64,000 nucleotides of DNA, taken from contig CASFPH010000002.1 in the NCBI GenBank assembly GCA_949296645.1, forward strand, positions 1 through 64,000, written 5' to 3'. Within the stretch, counting starts at the first letter, position 1. Every line of letters starts with the position of its first letter. The notes beneath the pieces are model-generated. The model was not told the origin of the DNA and made no database searches. It was given only the letters and a program-made list of their open reading frames with translations. Source of the DNA: an uncultured Bacteroidales bacterium. GTDB taxonomy: Bacteria; Bacteroidota; Bacteroidia; Bacteroidales; UBA932. Positions 27,092-35,330 of this stretch are shown piece after piece. Both the position numbers and the translations under genes were made by a program.

Positions 27092-28068
27092 TGAAACCTA
27101 TTATAAAACCAGTAGACAGGAAACTTATCCTGAGAGAACTTTCCGACGACAAGTTCATACGCAGTACAAGAAAAGGCGGAAACGAACTCTATGAAATAGA
27201 CTATGCATCCGCCCCGAACACCATGAGAGAAATAGGAAGACTTAGGGAAGTCTCATTCCGCATGGGCGGCGGAGGAACAGGAAAGGCATGCGACATCGAT
27301 ACTTTCGATACCGACATCGAAGACCATTACAAACAGCTTATCGTCTGGGATCCGCAAGATCAGGAGATACTTGGCGGATACAGATACATACATTGCGGAG
27401 GCCTGAAACCGGAAAAGATGGCGACAACAGAAATATTCCGGTTTTCAGACAAATTCATAGAAGAATATCTTCCGTACACTATAGAACTGGGAAGGTCGTT
27501 CATACAGCCCAACTACCAGAGTACAAATCTCAAGAGAAAAGGTCTGTACGCCCTCGACAACCTCTGGGACGGACTTGGCGCACTGATTTTCAAATATCCC
27601 GGAGTAAAATATTTCTTCGGCAAGGTGACAATGTACACAAACTACAACACAAGGGCACGCAACATGCTCCTGAATTTCCTGCACAAATATTTCGAAGACA
27701 CGGAAAAACTTGTCATACCTGTTGAAGAACTCGACTATGAACCGGACAATCCCTATTATAAAAATCTTTTCGAAGGTCTTGAATACCATGATGCCTACAA
27801 GGTTCTGTCAAAGGAAATACGCAACCTCGGAGAGAACATTCCTCCACTCATAAATTCGTACATGAACCTCTCACCGTCAATGAAGGTATTCGGTACGGCC
27901 ATAAACTATGAGTTCGGGGCAGTCGAGGAGACGGGAATACTTGTAAACATTAAGGATATATATCCTGAAAAAATGGAAAGACACATAAGCCCTCTGATTC
28001 AATTTGCACAGAAGCTCAAATCAAAATGGTGGAAAAACTCCGATAACGAAGTTGACGAACAGGCCTGA
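27088..28068 (+). CDS. glsB: N-acyltransferase of glycine-lipid synthesis (GlsB, GNAT family)
   Basis: Predicted to N-acylate glycine with a 3-hydroxy fatty acid, the first step of amino-acid-lipid synthesis. The 326-residue GNAT-like OlsB homologue has REIGRLREVSFRMGGGGTGK near residue 47, the block EILGGYRYI, IELGRSFIQPNYQ near 131, and FFGKVTMYTNYNTRAR near 175. An ATGA overlap couples it to the O-acyltransferase gene. A second ATG directly follows the first. Glycine lipids are immunoactive surface lipids in Bacteroidales and affect envelope stability. Confidence 0.84.
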   Translation: MMKPIIKPVDRKLILRELSDDKFIRSTRKGGNELYEIDYASAPNTMREIGRLREVSFRMGGGGTGKACDIDTFDTDIEDHYKQLIVWDPQDQEILGGYRYIHCGGLKPEKMATTEIFRFSDKFIEEYLPYTIELGRSFIQPNYQSTNLKRKGLYALDNLWDGLGALIFKYPGVKYFFGKVTMYTNYNTRARNMLLNFLHKYFEDTEKLVIPVEELDYEPDNPYYKNLFEGLEYHDAYKVLSKEIRNLGENIPPLINSYMNLSPSMKVFGTAINYEFGAVEETGILVNIKDIYPEKMERHISPLIQFAQKLKSKWWKNSDNEVDEQA

Positions 28069-28098
28069 CGGAAAAACCGACCTGAAAACTGATACAGA

Positions 28099-28653
28099 TC
28101 AGAAAGAAAATATATTTTCCTTCACCACAAAGGCGGCAGGATAATCTCCCTTTATCAGTTTCAGCACGTTCAAAGCCTCTGATTTGGTCCTGAAATCACC
28201 TATCGTGACCTTAAAATACGGATTGGTGTATTCCCTGTACGTAGGATACTGGGGATACTTGAGAATAAAATCCCTTTCCGCCTTTTCCGAATCGACTCTT
28301 GCCGTCTGGCTGTTATTGAAATAAATCCTCAGTCTGTAGCCCGAGACACTACGCTCACCGTTTTTCCTTATATACTCCATCATGGCCACATAAACGGAAT
28401 CCGACTGCCTTATATCGACACCCTTGGTCATGAATCCGCCTGAGGAAAGCATTGCAAAAATATCTTTCCCTACAAGCGAATCGGCAACAAGCGGCTTTCT
28501 CGAAGCTATAAGAGAATCGACAAGCCTCAAGGTATCTGTAACGGGTGTAAATTCTACAATCCTGGAACGCACTATTCTGGACTGCGCCTGAAGATATTCG
28601 GCGGAAAATACACTTGACATCAATACTATTGCACAATATATATACTTTTTCAT
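28099..28653 (-). CDS. exported SPOR-domain protein
   Basis: A 184-residue secreted protein with a signal peptide (MKKYIYCAIVLMSSVFSAEY, cleavage near LQA-Q). Its C-terminal SPOR-like repeat (YFKVTIGDFRTKSEALNVLK) is of the type that binds denuded glycan strands of septal peptidoglycan. A second, weaker SPOR-like half (YRLRIYFNNSQTARVDSEKA) lies before it. ATG at 28653 is chosen for the signal peptide. It is convergent with glsB and follows the LEA-like lipoprotein gene by 35 bases. Confidence 0.75.
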   Translation of the reverse strand: MKKYIYCAIVLMSSVFSAEYLQAQSRIVRSRIVEFTPVTDTLRLVDSLIASRKPLVADSLVGKDIFAMLSSGGFMTKGVDIRQSDSVYVAMMEYIRKNGERSVSGYRLRIYFNNSQTARVDSEKAERDFILKYPQYPTYREYTNPYFKVTIGDFRTKSEALNVLKLIKGDYPAAFVVKENIFSF

Positions 28654-28688
28654 TTCAGATATATTTATAAAAAGTACAGCATCCGCCG

Positions 28689-29165
28689 TCATTTGAAAAA
28701 CGATACTTTCCCGAGAAAACGCCCCAGCGGCTCATCCTTTATCTTCAATGTCTTACGCATACCATTGTCTCCTGATACGGTAATCGAACCGTTTATTCTG
28801 AAGCCTTCGGCTTTCCATTTGTCTGCATCCAGCCCGAGCGCGAGGATACTTAGATAATCCACTATATCAATACGGCATTTCACTGCAAGATAATCCCTGG
28901 ATCGTGGAAGCACGGTACCCGATTCCATAAGACGTATCGTAGCGAACATACCTTCGTCCTTGGTCAGATTGGCCTGTACCTTGTCCATTTTAAAAGCCAC
29001 TCCGGTAGGATTGTCAACCATGGCGCGGCATTCCACCGCTATGCTTGTAAGGCCAAGAACTTCTATGCCCGAAATTTCGAACCCTGACACGTTGATATCC
29101 CTGTAACGGGCACATGAAGACAACAAAACCGACAGAGTAAACGTTAAAAGCAAAAATTTCTTCAT
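28689..29165 (-). CDS. LEA type 2-like lipoprotein
   Basis: A 158-residue lipoprotein (lipobox LSSC). Its middle resembles a LEA_2/WHy immunoglobulin-like fold: INVSGFEISGIEVLGLTSIA, then a CRAMVDNPTGVAFKMDKVQ strand pair with the conserved NP, and a second half with SRDYLAVKCRIDIVDYL. Role unknown; WHy-type proteins often sit at the cell surface or periplasm. ATG at 29165 gives the signal peptide. The -7 box TAACTTTG at 29193-29186 is well placed. The SPOR gene follows. Confidence 0.65.
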   Translation of the reverse strand: MKKFLLLTFTLSVLLSSCARYRDINVSGFEISGIEVLGLTSIAVECRAMVDNPTGVAFKMDKVQANLTKDEGMFATIRLMESGTVLPRSRDYLAVKCRIDIVDYLSILALGLDADKWKAEGFRINGSITVSGDNGMRKTLKIKDEPLGRFLGKVSFFK

Positions 29166-29185
29166 ATGAAAACTCTTAAACAAGA

Positions 29186-29211
29186 CAAAGTTAAAAAAAC
29201 ATTTATCTTTG
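29186..29211. promoter_or_regulatory. divergent -7 boxes for LEA-like lipoprotein and miaB
   Basis: TAACTTTG on the minus strand (29193-29186) and TATCTTTG on the plus strand (29204-29211) lie ten bases apart, giving a compact divergent promoter. Confidence 0.6.
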
Positions 29212-29230
29212 CAAAATAATTAAAAATGAA

Positions 29231-30610
29231 ATGAACAAATTTTATTCCGTAAGGCCCGTTCTGGACAAAAATCTCAAGCAGCTCTATATAGAAACATACG
29301 GCTGCCAGATGAATGTCAACGACAGCGAGGTCGTATTGTCCCTGTTGCAGAAAGAAGGCTATTCTCTATGTGAAAACATCTCAGAAGCAGATCTAATACT
29401 TGTAAACACATGCTCCATAAGGGATAATGCAGAGCAGAGGATATGGGGGAGGCTCGACGTTTTCAGACTCGAAAAGAAAAAACGTCCAGGAGTCCTTGTC
29501 GGCATACTCGGATGCATGGCCGAAAGACTCAAGGAAAAACTGCTGGAACATCCTGCTGTTGACCTTGTAGCCGGGCCTGACTCGTACAGGGACCTCGGGA
29601 AACTCATAAAGGCCCTTTCCACAGACGGGAAACAGATGAACACCATACTTTCAAGTGAAGAGACTTATGCCGACATATCCCCTGTGAGAATGGACAGGAA
29701 CGGTGTATCCGCATTCATTTCCATAATGAGAGGATGCAACAACATGTGTTCTTACTGCGTGGTTCCGTATGTCAGGGGAAGAGAAAGAAGCAGAAATCCA
29801 GAAAGCATACTAAAGGAAGCCACAGACCTGATAAACAACGGATACAGGGAAATAAACCTCCTTGGGCAGAATGTAGATTCGTATATGTGGAAAGATCCTG
29901 AAAAACCTGAAGAATGCGTAAACTTCGCATCCCTGCTGAGGATGGTGGCCGAGCTGGACCCGGAAATCAGGGTAAGGTTCTCAACTTCCCATCCGAAAGA
30001 CATAAGCGACGAACTCATATACACCATGTCTGAATATCCGAACATATGCCGGCACATACATCTTCCGGTGCAGTCCGGAAACGACAGGATACTTGAGAAA
30101 ATGAACAGGAAATATGACCGTAAAAAATATCTCGAAAGGGTCGCCAAAATAAGGGAAGTAATGCCTGACTGCGCCATAAGTACCGACATAATAGCAGGTT
30201 TCTGCTCAGAAACAGAGGAAGAACATCAGGATACCATGTCCATAATGAGGGAAGTCGGCTACGACTCGGCGTTCATGTTCCAGTATTCCATGAGGCCGGA
30301 CACAAAAGCCTACAGACATTTTCAGGATGATGTTCCACCTGAAACCAAAACCAGGAGACTCAACGAAATCATAGCACTGCAGAACGAACTTTCCGCCGAA
30401 AGCAACAAAAAATGTATCGGCAGGATATTTGAAGTGATGATCGAGGGCTTTTCAAAACGATCAGACAAGGAGATGTTCGGAAGAACATCCCAAAACAAGG
30501 TATGTGTATTCCCAGCAAACGGAGAAAAACCAGGCGACAAGGTCATGATAAAGGTAAATTCATGTACCTCCGCCACACTCCTCGGGGAAAGAATTGATAT
30601 TAACCAATAA
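29231..30610 (+). CDS. miaB: tRNA-2-methylthio-N6-dimethylallyladenosine synthase
   Basis: A radical-SAM methylthiotransferase modifying A37 of tRNAs that read UNN codons. The 459-residue product has the N-terminal cluster domain (YIETYGCQMNVNDSE, LVNTCSIRDNAEQ, LGCMAER with its three Cys ligands), the radical-SAM CxxxCxxC in MRGCNNMCSYCVVPYVRG, and a C-terminal TRAM domain. Complete. It is followed by the OsmC gene after 11 bases. Confidence 0.97.
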   Translation: MNKFYSVRPVLDKNLKQLYIETYGCQMNVNDSEVVLSLLQKEGYSLCENISEADLILVNTCSIRDNAEQRIWGRLDVFRLEKKKRPGVLVGILGCMAERLKEKLLEHPAVDLVAGPDSYRDLGKLIKALSTDGKQMNTILSSEETYADISPVRMDRNGVSAFISIMRGCNNMCSYCVVPYVRGRERSRNPESILKEATDLINNGYREINLLGQNVDSYMWKDPEKPEECVNFASLLRMVAELDPEIRVRFSTSHPKDISDELIYTMSEYPNICRHIHLPVQSGNDRILEKMNRKYDRKKYLERVAKIREVMPDCAISTDIIAGFCSETEEEHQDTMSIMREVGYDSAFMFQYSMRPDTKAYRHFQDDVPPETKTRRLNEIIALQNELSAESNKKCIGRIFEVMIEGFSKRSDKEMFGRTSQNKVCVFPANGEKPGDKVMIKVNSCTSATLLGERIDINQ

Positions 30611-30621
30611 AAATTCGCGAT

Positions 30622-31029
30622 ATGACAAAGATGAGAACTACCTATCTCGGTAATCTACGCACGGAAGCCGAACATATCCAGTCAGGGAACAAACTGATTA
30701 CGGATGCACCCCTTGACAATAACGGCAAAGGAGAATTCTTCTCTCCTACAGACCTTTTCGCAACTTCACTCGGAAGTTGCATGCTGACGATAATGGGAAT
30801 GTCGGCACAGTCATACGGTTTCTCCATAGACGGAACGAGAATAGAAACCGAAAAAATCATGGGGACCAATCCCCGCAGGGTCGTGGAACTGATCCTCGAC
30901 ATATATTTCCCTGAGGGAAGCAATTATACCGACAAGGAAAAAAGGCTTATAGAATCTGCGGCACGCACATGCCCGGTTGCAAACAGTCTGAACCCTGAAA
31001 TAAAGAAAACCATCAATTTCCACTATTGA
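30622..31029 (+). CDS. OsmC family protein
   Basis: A 135-residue OsmC/Ohr-type protein, which reduces organic hydroperoxides or handles related thiol chemistry. Both reactive cysteines are visible: LGSCMLTIMGM near residue 52 and RTCPVANSLNP near 115. Sequence favours the general OsmC (YhfA-like) branch over Ohr. It follows miaB by 11 bases and precedes the beta-propeller lipoprotein by 44 bases. Confidence 0.9.
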   Translation: MTKMRTTYLGNLRTEAEHIQSGNKLITDAPLDNNGKGEFFSPTDLFATSLGSCMLTIMGMSAQSYGFSIDGTRIETEKIMGTNPRRVVELILDIYFPEGSNYTDKEKRLIESAARTCPVANSLNPEIKKTINFHY

Positions 31030-31073
31030 TAACCAAATAAAAACAACATATCCAAATTAAACAAGCTCATAAA

Positions 31074-32195
31074 ATGATCAGAAAAAGTTTAGGATTCTTA
31101 ACAATCATGTTCGCCCTGACATCATGCTTCAACTATTCAGGGCCTGACTACGAAATCCATTACGACGCGTTCGTCCTGAATCAGGGCAATTTTTCAGCAA
31201 AAAATGCATCGCTTTCCGTAATAGACGAAATAAACGGAGGCATAACAAACAACCTCTATGAAAGCGGAAATGCAGGGGCTACCATGAACTCCACCGCACA
31301 GGACATAGCTTTCAGCAGCTACGGTTCGATCTACACCTTGTGTGCGACTCCGGACATCATATACATGCTCTACCCTCTCACATACAAGAAGGCATACAGC
31401 ATTACCGACGGTCTGAAAATGCCACGCAACATGTTCATCAAAGGCAACTACATGTATGTCACCAACTACGGAGATGAAATCGAAACGGATAACCAGACTT
31501 ACTGGGACTATACAAAATCCTTCGTAGGAGTATATTCAATCAGCGACAACAGGTTCCTCGGCAAAGTAGAACTTGACCTTACAAACGCTGAAGACATCAT
31601 ATGCACCGACATGTACGGTTTCGTAACTACCAAGGAAGGCATAGCAGTTCTCGACATAACCAACTCGTTCGACCCGGGACAGATAAATATAATAAACACT
31701 ATCAAATGCGAAGACTACGATCCTGAGACCGTAACGACTGCCCCTGCAGGAAGGCCTAAACACATGCAGATTCTTAACGGAAACTCATTTGCCGTTTCCT
31801 TCGACAACGGTATAGGTATAGTCGACATCTCAAAACGCAAGATAGTAGACTTTTTCCCGATGGAAGTCAGCTACGACGGTTTCATAACCACCAATACCGA
31901 CGGAACGATGATTTACTCGATTTATTCCGACTGGGCCATGGCTACATCAAGAGTTGACGAACTCGATCTTGCCAACCGTACAATATCGAAGATATCAGAC
32001 GGATCCAACATAACTGCCGTGGGTGTAAGTCCGTTTACCGGAAACATATATGTAGCAAATACCGATGCTTCATATTCTGCACCTTCAACAATCTATGTAT
32101 ACGGAAAGGACGGAAACAAAATAACCGAATATACAGCAGGTATAGCTTCCTACAGATTTCTTTTCATAGGATATCAGACTGAAAAAGAAGACTGA
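31074..32195 (+). CDS. surface beta-propeller lipoprotein, DUF5074/YncE-like, candidate BtuG-type corrinoid-binding protein
   Basis: A 373-residue lipoprotein (lipobox ALTSC) made of YncE-like propeller repeats. Features include FVLNQGNFSAKNASLSVID near residue 33, STAQDIAFSSYGSIYTLC near 76, MPRNMFIKGNYMYVTNYG, and SPFTGNIYVANTDA near the C terminus. In Bacteroides the surface B12-binder BtuG is a propeller lipoprotein encoded beside BtuB. Here it converges on a riboswitch-controlled BtuB-like gene, supporting that role. It has no riboswitch of its own and follows OsmC by 44 bases. The family assignment is firmer than the ligand. Confidence 0.72.
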   Translation: MIRKSLGFLTIMFALTSCFNYSGPDYEIHYDAFVLNQGNFSAKNASLSVIDEINGGITNNLYESGNAGATMNSTAQDIAFSSYGSIYTLCATPDIIYMLYPLTYKKAYSITDGLKMPRNMFIKGNYMYVTNYGDEIETDNQTYWDYTKSFVGVYSISDNRFLGKVELDLTNAEDIICTDMYGFVTTKEGIAVLDITNSFDPGQINIINTIKCEDYDPETVTTAPAGRPKHMQILNGNSFAVSFDNGIGIVDISKRKIVDFFPMEVSYDGFITTNTDGTMIYSIYSDWAMATSRVDELDLANRTISKISDGSNITAVGVSPFTGNIYVANTDASYSAPSTIYVYGKDGNKITEYTAGIASYRFLFIGYQTEKED

Positions 32196-32219
32196 CAAAA
32201 ACTTGCAGAAAGATAAATA

Positions 32220-32252
32220 CGGGCGTATCGGACAGAAGATCCGGTACGCCCG
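32220..32252. terminator. hairpin terminator between convergent propeller and receptor genes
   Basis: CGGGCGTATCGGA pairs with TCCGGTACGCCCG (one internal G-U), loop CAGAAGA. The plus side is followed by CTTCTTTC and the minus side by ATTTATCTTTC, so it may work both ways. Confidence 0.7.
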
Positions 32253-32299
32253 CTTCTTTCATGTTCCTGCCTAATGAAACCTGTTTCGACAAACTGCAT

Positions 32300-34300
32300 T
32301 CAGAATCTGTAGCTTATGAACAGACCGAAATTTATTCCAGGCATAGGTCTTGAAAGTACGGAAACATATTCTTCGTCAAAAAGATTATATATCAAGCCTT
32401 TTACTCCAAGTTCTCCGAAACGGAGCGGAATTCTCTTCTCAAGGGAAATATCATTCATGTAATATTTGCCCAGTACGGAAAGTCGTGAATCCTTGTCATT
32501 GCTTGATGTCGTATAACGCTCGCTGTAATGATTGTATCTGTATACGAAAGTCCAGTTTCTCCATGACACGGAACCTGTCAGGCCGGATGAAAATTCCGGA
32601 ATATATACCAGCTGCTTTCCTATCGATTCGTCAGCCCAGCTTGCCGGATCTCCGTAATTTATCGAACGCGTCCATGCCCAGAATCCGTCAAATCTGAAAT
32701 CGAAGCAGCCCAATGAAAAGTTCAGACGTCCTCTGGTCTCCACACCGTAACTGTGCACCGAACGCACGTTCACAGGAGTCCAGAAACCTCTGAAATCAGG
32801 CAGCCATACTATCCAGTCAGTTATCCTGGAATTATATCCGGATACTTCCGCCTCGAAATCCCATTTTGAAAACTTCCTTGAAATTTCCACCCCGCCCTCG
32901 TATGTAAATCCACGTTCCGGCTTAAGGTCAGGATTGCCGCCCGGCTGATAATAAAGATCATTCAACGAAGGCATCCTGTAATTGGCCGACACGGAACCTT
33001 TAAGTACAAGATTATACTCCGGCCAAAGTACGAAATCGACATATCCGGCAGGAATAAGAGGTGTAAAGGTGTCCCCGTACATCTCTTCCCTCATATTCAC
33101 GGCAAAGCCCAATCTCTTGAAAGGTCTGTATTTCACACTGAGCAATCCGGACAGTTCGGGTCTGATCTTGTCATAACCGGTCCTGTCATATTTCGAATAG
33201 GAACTTACATCATGGCCAGCCGCCCCAAGAACCGCAGAAAAACTCCACTTGTCGGAAAGGAAATATTCCGCTGAAAAACTGCCGTTGAGACTGTAGACCT
33301 GACTTTGGGCATTCACCATTTCCACAAGGGAATATCCGTTGCTGCCCTTGTATGAATACTCGGTAAAAGTTCCTGTATATCCCATATCGGCCTTAAGATT
33401 CCATTGACCGAGAGCCCTGTTCCATCCCGCAGAAATTCTGATTGTGGATTCATATTGCGAATTTTCGCTCTCATCCTCCTCGCGGTAATTGACATTCAGC
33501 ATAGGAACACCTCTGTCCGAAATAAGCCCCCAAAGAGCAAACGAGAACCTGTTTTCCTTTTTATCCACGTAAGAAATCTCCTGCATAAGGTGCATGTCCC
33601 TGAAAGAACCGTTCTTGTTACGCTCCACGGGATATGAACCGTCTTCGTTTTTCTTGAAATAATTGGTATACTTGAAATCGTTTCTGGAAGAAGTATAGTA
33701 AAGTTTTGTGGACGCTGAAAAACGCTGGTTCGAATAACCGACATTCAGGAAGTCATCGAATGTCATAAAACTGCTTATACCCTGTACAAAATTCATATTC
33801 CATCCATTCCGGCCTGCGACAGGCTTTGAAACAAGCGATATGGCCCCGCCCAAACCACCTCCGGCAACCGCGATGGATCCTCCGCCATGATACAATGTTG
33901 CATCGCTTATGAAATATGACGGAATGAGGGAGAAATCAACCATACCCAACATGGGGGAATTAATCTTAATACCATTCCACAGGACCTGGGTATGAGACGG
34001 GGATGTACCTCTGAACGACGCGGTAGCCACGGTGCCTCTTCCGTAAGACTTGATGAAAACAGGCGTTTTCTGCGAAAGGACATCCGCAAGGCTGTTTGAA
34101 ATATTTTCAAGAAGCACAAGGGAATCAAGCTCCGTCTTTGTTACACCCATATCGGAAAGTTTACGTTTTGCCGATATGGTAATGGAGTTCAGATCATAAT
34201 TTTTTTCATCCCCGGCTTCTTCCGCCTGCGCTTCCGAAACTACAGGAAGCAGAAGAAAGGCAGCAGACAACATCGACAGTAAAAGAATTCTCATTTTCAT
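32300..34300 (-). CDS. btuB: TonB-dependent outer-membrane cobalamin/corrinoid receptor (BtuB-like)
   Basis: An outer-membrane barrel importing corrinoids with TonB energy. The 666-residue product has a signal peptide (MKMRILLLSMLSAAFLLLPV), a TonB-box region near ITISAKRK, a plug domain with SFRGTSPSHTQVLWNGIKIN and GGGGLGG-like glycine clusters (ATLYHGGGSIAVAGGGLGGA), then a 22-strand-type barrel ending in INFGLFISYRF. ATG at 34300 is chosen; the longer frame would start within the leader hairpins. Expression is set by the cobalamin riboswitch and attenuator upstream. The converging propeller lipoprotein is a likely surface partner. Confidence 0.9.
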   Translation of the reverse strand: MKMRILLLSMLSAAFLLLPVVSEAQAEEAGDEKNYDLNSITISAKRKLSDMGVTKTELDSLVLLENISNSLADVLSQKTPVFIKSYGRGTVATASFRGTSPSHTQVLWNGIKINSPMLGMVDFSLIPSYFISDATLYHGGGSIAVAGGGLGGAISLVSKPVAGRNGWNMNFVQGISSFMTFDDFLNVGYSNQRFSASTKLYYTSSRNDFKYTNYFKKNEDGSYPVERNKNGSFRDMHLMQEISYVDKKENRFSFALWGLISDRGVPMLNVNYREEDESENSQYESTIRISAGWNRALGQWNLKADMGYTGTFTEYSYKGSNGYSLVEMVNAQSQVYSLNGSFSAEYFLSDKWSFSAVLGAAGHDVSSYSKYDRTGYDKIRPELSGLLSVKYRPFKRLGFAVNMREEMYGDTFTPLIPAGYVDFVLWPEYNLVLKGSVSANYRMPSLNDLYYQPGGNPDLKPERGFTYEGGVEISRKFSKWDFEAEVSGYNSRITDWIVWLPDFRGFWTPVNVRSVHSYGVETRGRLNFSLGCFDFRFDGFWAWTRSINYGDPASWADESIGKQLVYIPEFSSGLTGSVSWRNWTFVYRYNHYSERYTTSSNDKDSRLSVLGKYYMNDISLEKRIPLRFGELGVKGLIYNLFDEEYVSVLSRPMPGINFGLFISYRF

Positions 34301-34303
34301 AAC

Positions 34304-34351
34304 AATAAAAAAGGGAAGCCCGCGGCAGAGATGCAGATGCCGAGGCGCTTC
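34304..34351 (-). terminator. leader attenuator between riboswitch and btuB
   Basis: On the minus strand GGGAAGC-CC-CGGC pairs with GCCG-GG-GCTTCCC (one bulge, one mismatch), followed by TTTTTTATT directly ahead of the ATG at 34300. This is an intrinsic terminator in the leader, so B12 probably acts by premature termination. Confidence 0.82.
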
Positions 34352-34479
34352 CCCAACAATTGCAATAGTCCGGAACACGACGGAATCCGTACATGCGGCA
34401 ACTGACCGCATACAAGAATCCGACAACATCCACTTACGTTTCCGGAATATTTTACTTCGATTTCACAGCCAAGGCAATA

Positions 34480-34675
34480 ATTCCACTCACCCATTCTCCG
34501 TAGGTTGCAAAACCAAAAGATAATGAAAGAGGCAGGTCTTCTGACTTGTTTCCTCCGAAACGCCTTCCCGGCATGTACCAGTGGCAAAGAGTGCACGGAG
34601 ATACCCGCAAAATACGGGCAGAAACTTACAGCAGCGGGAACTGTTACCGATTTGCACGGTATTCCCTTTTAATCA
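34480..34675 (-). ncRNA. cobalamin riboswitch
   Basis: Conserved corrinoid-riboswitch segments occur in order on the minus strand. These are GGGAAtaCCGTGcaaatCGGT and CCCGCTGCTGTAA (34670-34625), the B12 box GCCACTGG (34585-34578), GCCGGGAAGGC (34572-34562), and GTCAGAAGACCTGCC (34545-34531). The distal ACCTACGGAGAATGGGTGAG element (34506-34487) also fits. It precedes btuB by about 180 bases, with further hairpins (34412-34387) and the attenuator between. Confidence 0.95.
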
Positions 34676-34694
34676 CAAAGAACCTCAATCCTTA

Positions 34695-34757
34695 CAAAGG
34701 TCTGAATAAAAATTCACATTAGCAAATTTGCTAATTGCCGATTTATTATTACCTTTG
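34695..34757. promoter_or_regulatory. divergent promoters of btuB riboswitch and tRNA-Leu sharing a palindromic -33 region
   Basis: A perfect 18-base palindrome (ATTAGCAAATTTGCTAAT, 34718-34735) holds two back-to-back TTTG boxes. On the plus strand TTTG (34727-34730) is 19 bases from TACCTTTG (34750-34757) ahead of tRNA-Leu. On the minus strand TTTG (34726-34723) is 20 bases from GACCTTTG (34702-34695) ahead of the riboswitch. Confidence 0.75.
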
Positions 34758-34810
34758 CAATCCATTCGTTGGAAAGGTTTACCGCATTCAATGATGAGAA
34801 CCATCAAAAT

Positions 34811-34894
34811 GCCCGGATGGCGGAATCGGTAGACGCGCTGGTCTCAAACACCAGTGGCCGCAAGGCTGTGCCGGTTCGACCCCGGCTCCGGGTA
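34811..34894 (+). tRNA. tRNA-Leu(CAA)
   Basis: An 84-base type II tRNA. Acceptor GCCCGGA/TCCGGGT, anticodon stem CTGGT/ACCAG around CTCAAAC (anticodon CAA), an extended variable arm, and T arm GCCGG-TTCGACC-CCGGC. CCA is not encoded. A perfect promoter precedes it and a terminator follows. Confidence 0.96.
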
Positions 34895-35330
34895 CAAGAA
34901 AAAGAGTCAAGTGATTGATTGTTCAACGCTTGACTCTTTTTCTTTTTGAGATTGTTCCCAATGGGATAATATCACTTGCGGAAATACTCAGCAAGCAGAT
35001 TTATCTTGTCCTTCATGGATTCGCCCTCGAAAGTCTTATCCTGCATATACTTCACAATATCCTTCATTGCAGCGCACACTTTCTCATCGATTCTGATAGC
35101 TACCCTTAGTTCCGATACATTAAAGCCTGATACTTCAAAGTGATTTTCAGTCAAATACTGGTTCAAACTATTTATTGTATTCTGAAAGGAAACGCTAAAA
35201 ACTATAAATATCCTATATATCCATAAATTGGGGCAAATTTTGATTTCACCTCTACTTTTCTTGCATCCTAAATATTTTCTATATATCTTTACGATATTAA
35301 AATGATATCACCAACCAAAACGAATAAGCC
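34895..35330. other. 436-base gap between tRNA-Leu and the SPFH gene
   Basis: It holds the tRNA terminator. Further on, a minus-strand frame (34972-35166 with a TTG start, open for about 45 more codons upstream without any ATG) has a protein-like C-terminal half, including VAIRIDEKVCAAMKDIVKYM. The AT-rich rest carries a near-match -7 box TATCTTTA at 35284-35291 for the SPFH gene. The frame may be a decayed gene; I do not call it a CDS. Confidence 0.4.
34898..34948 (+). terminator. intrinsic terminator of tRNA-Leu
   Basis: AAAAAGAGTCAAG pairs perfectly with CTTGACTCTTTTT, then CTTTTTG. Confidence 0.92.

Noticed and set aside
34206-34596. Overlapping minus-strand frames in the btuB leader as leader peptide or N-terminal extension
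   Set aside because: They run through riboswitch and attenuator stems; the ATG at 34300 starts a clean signal peptide.
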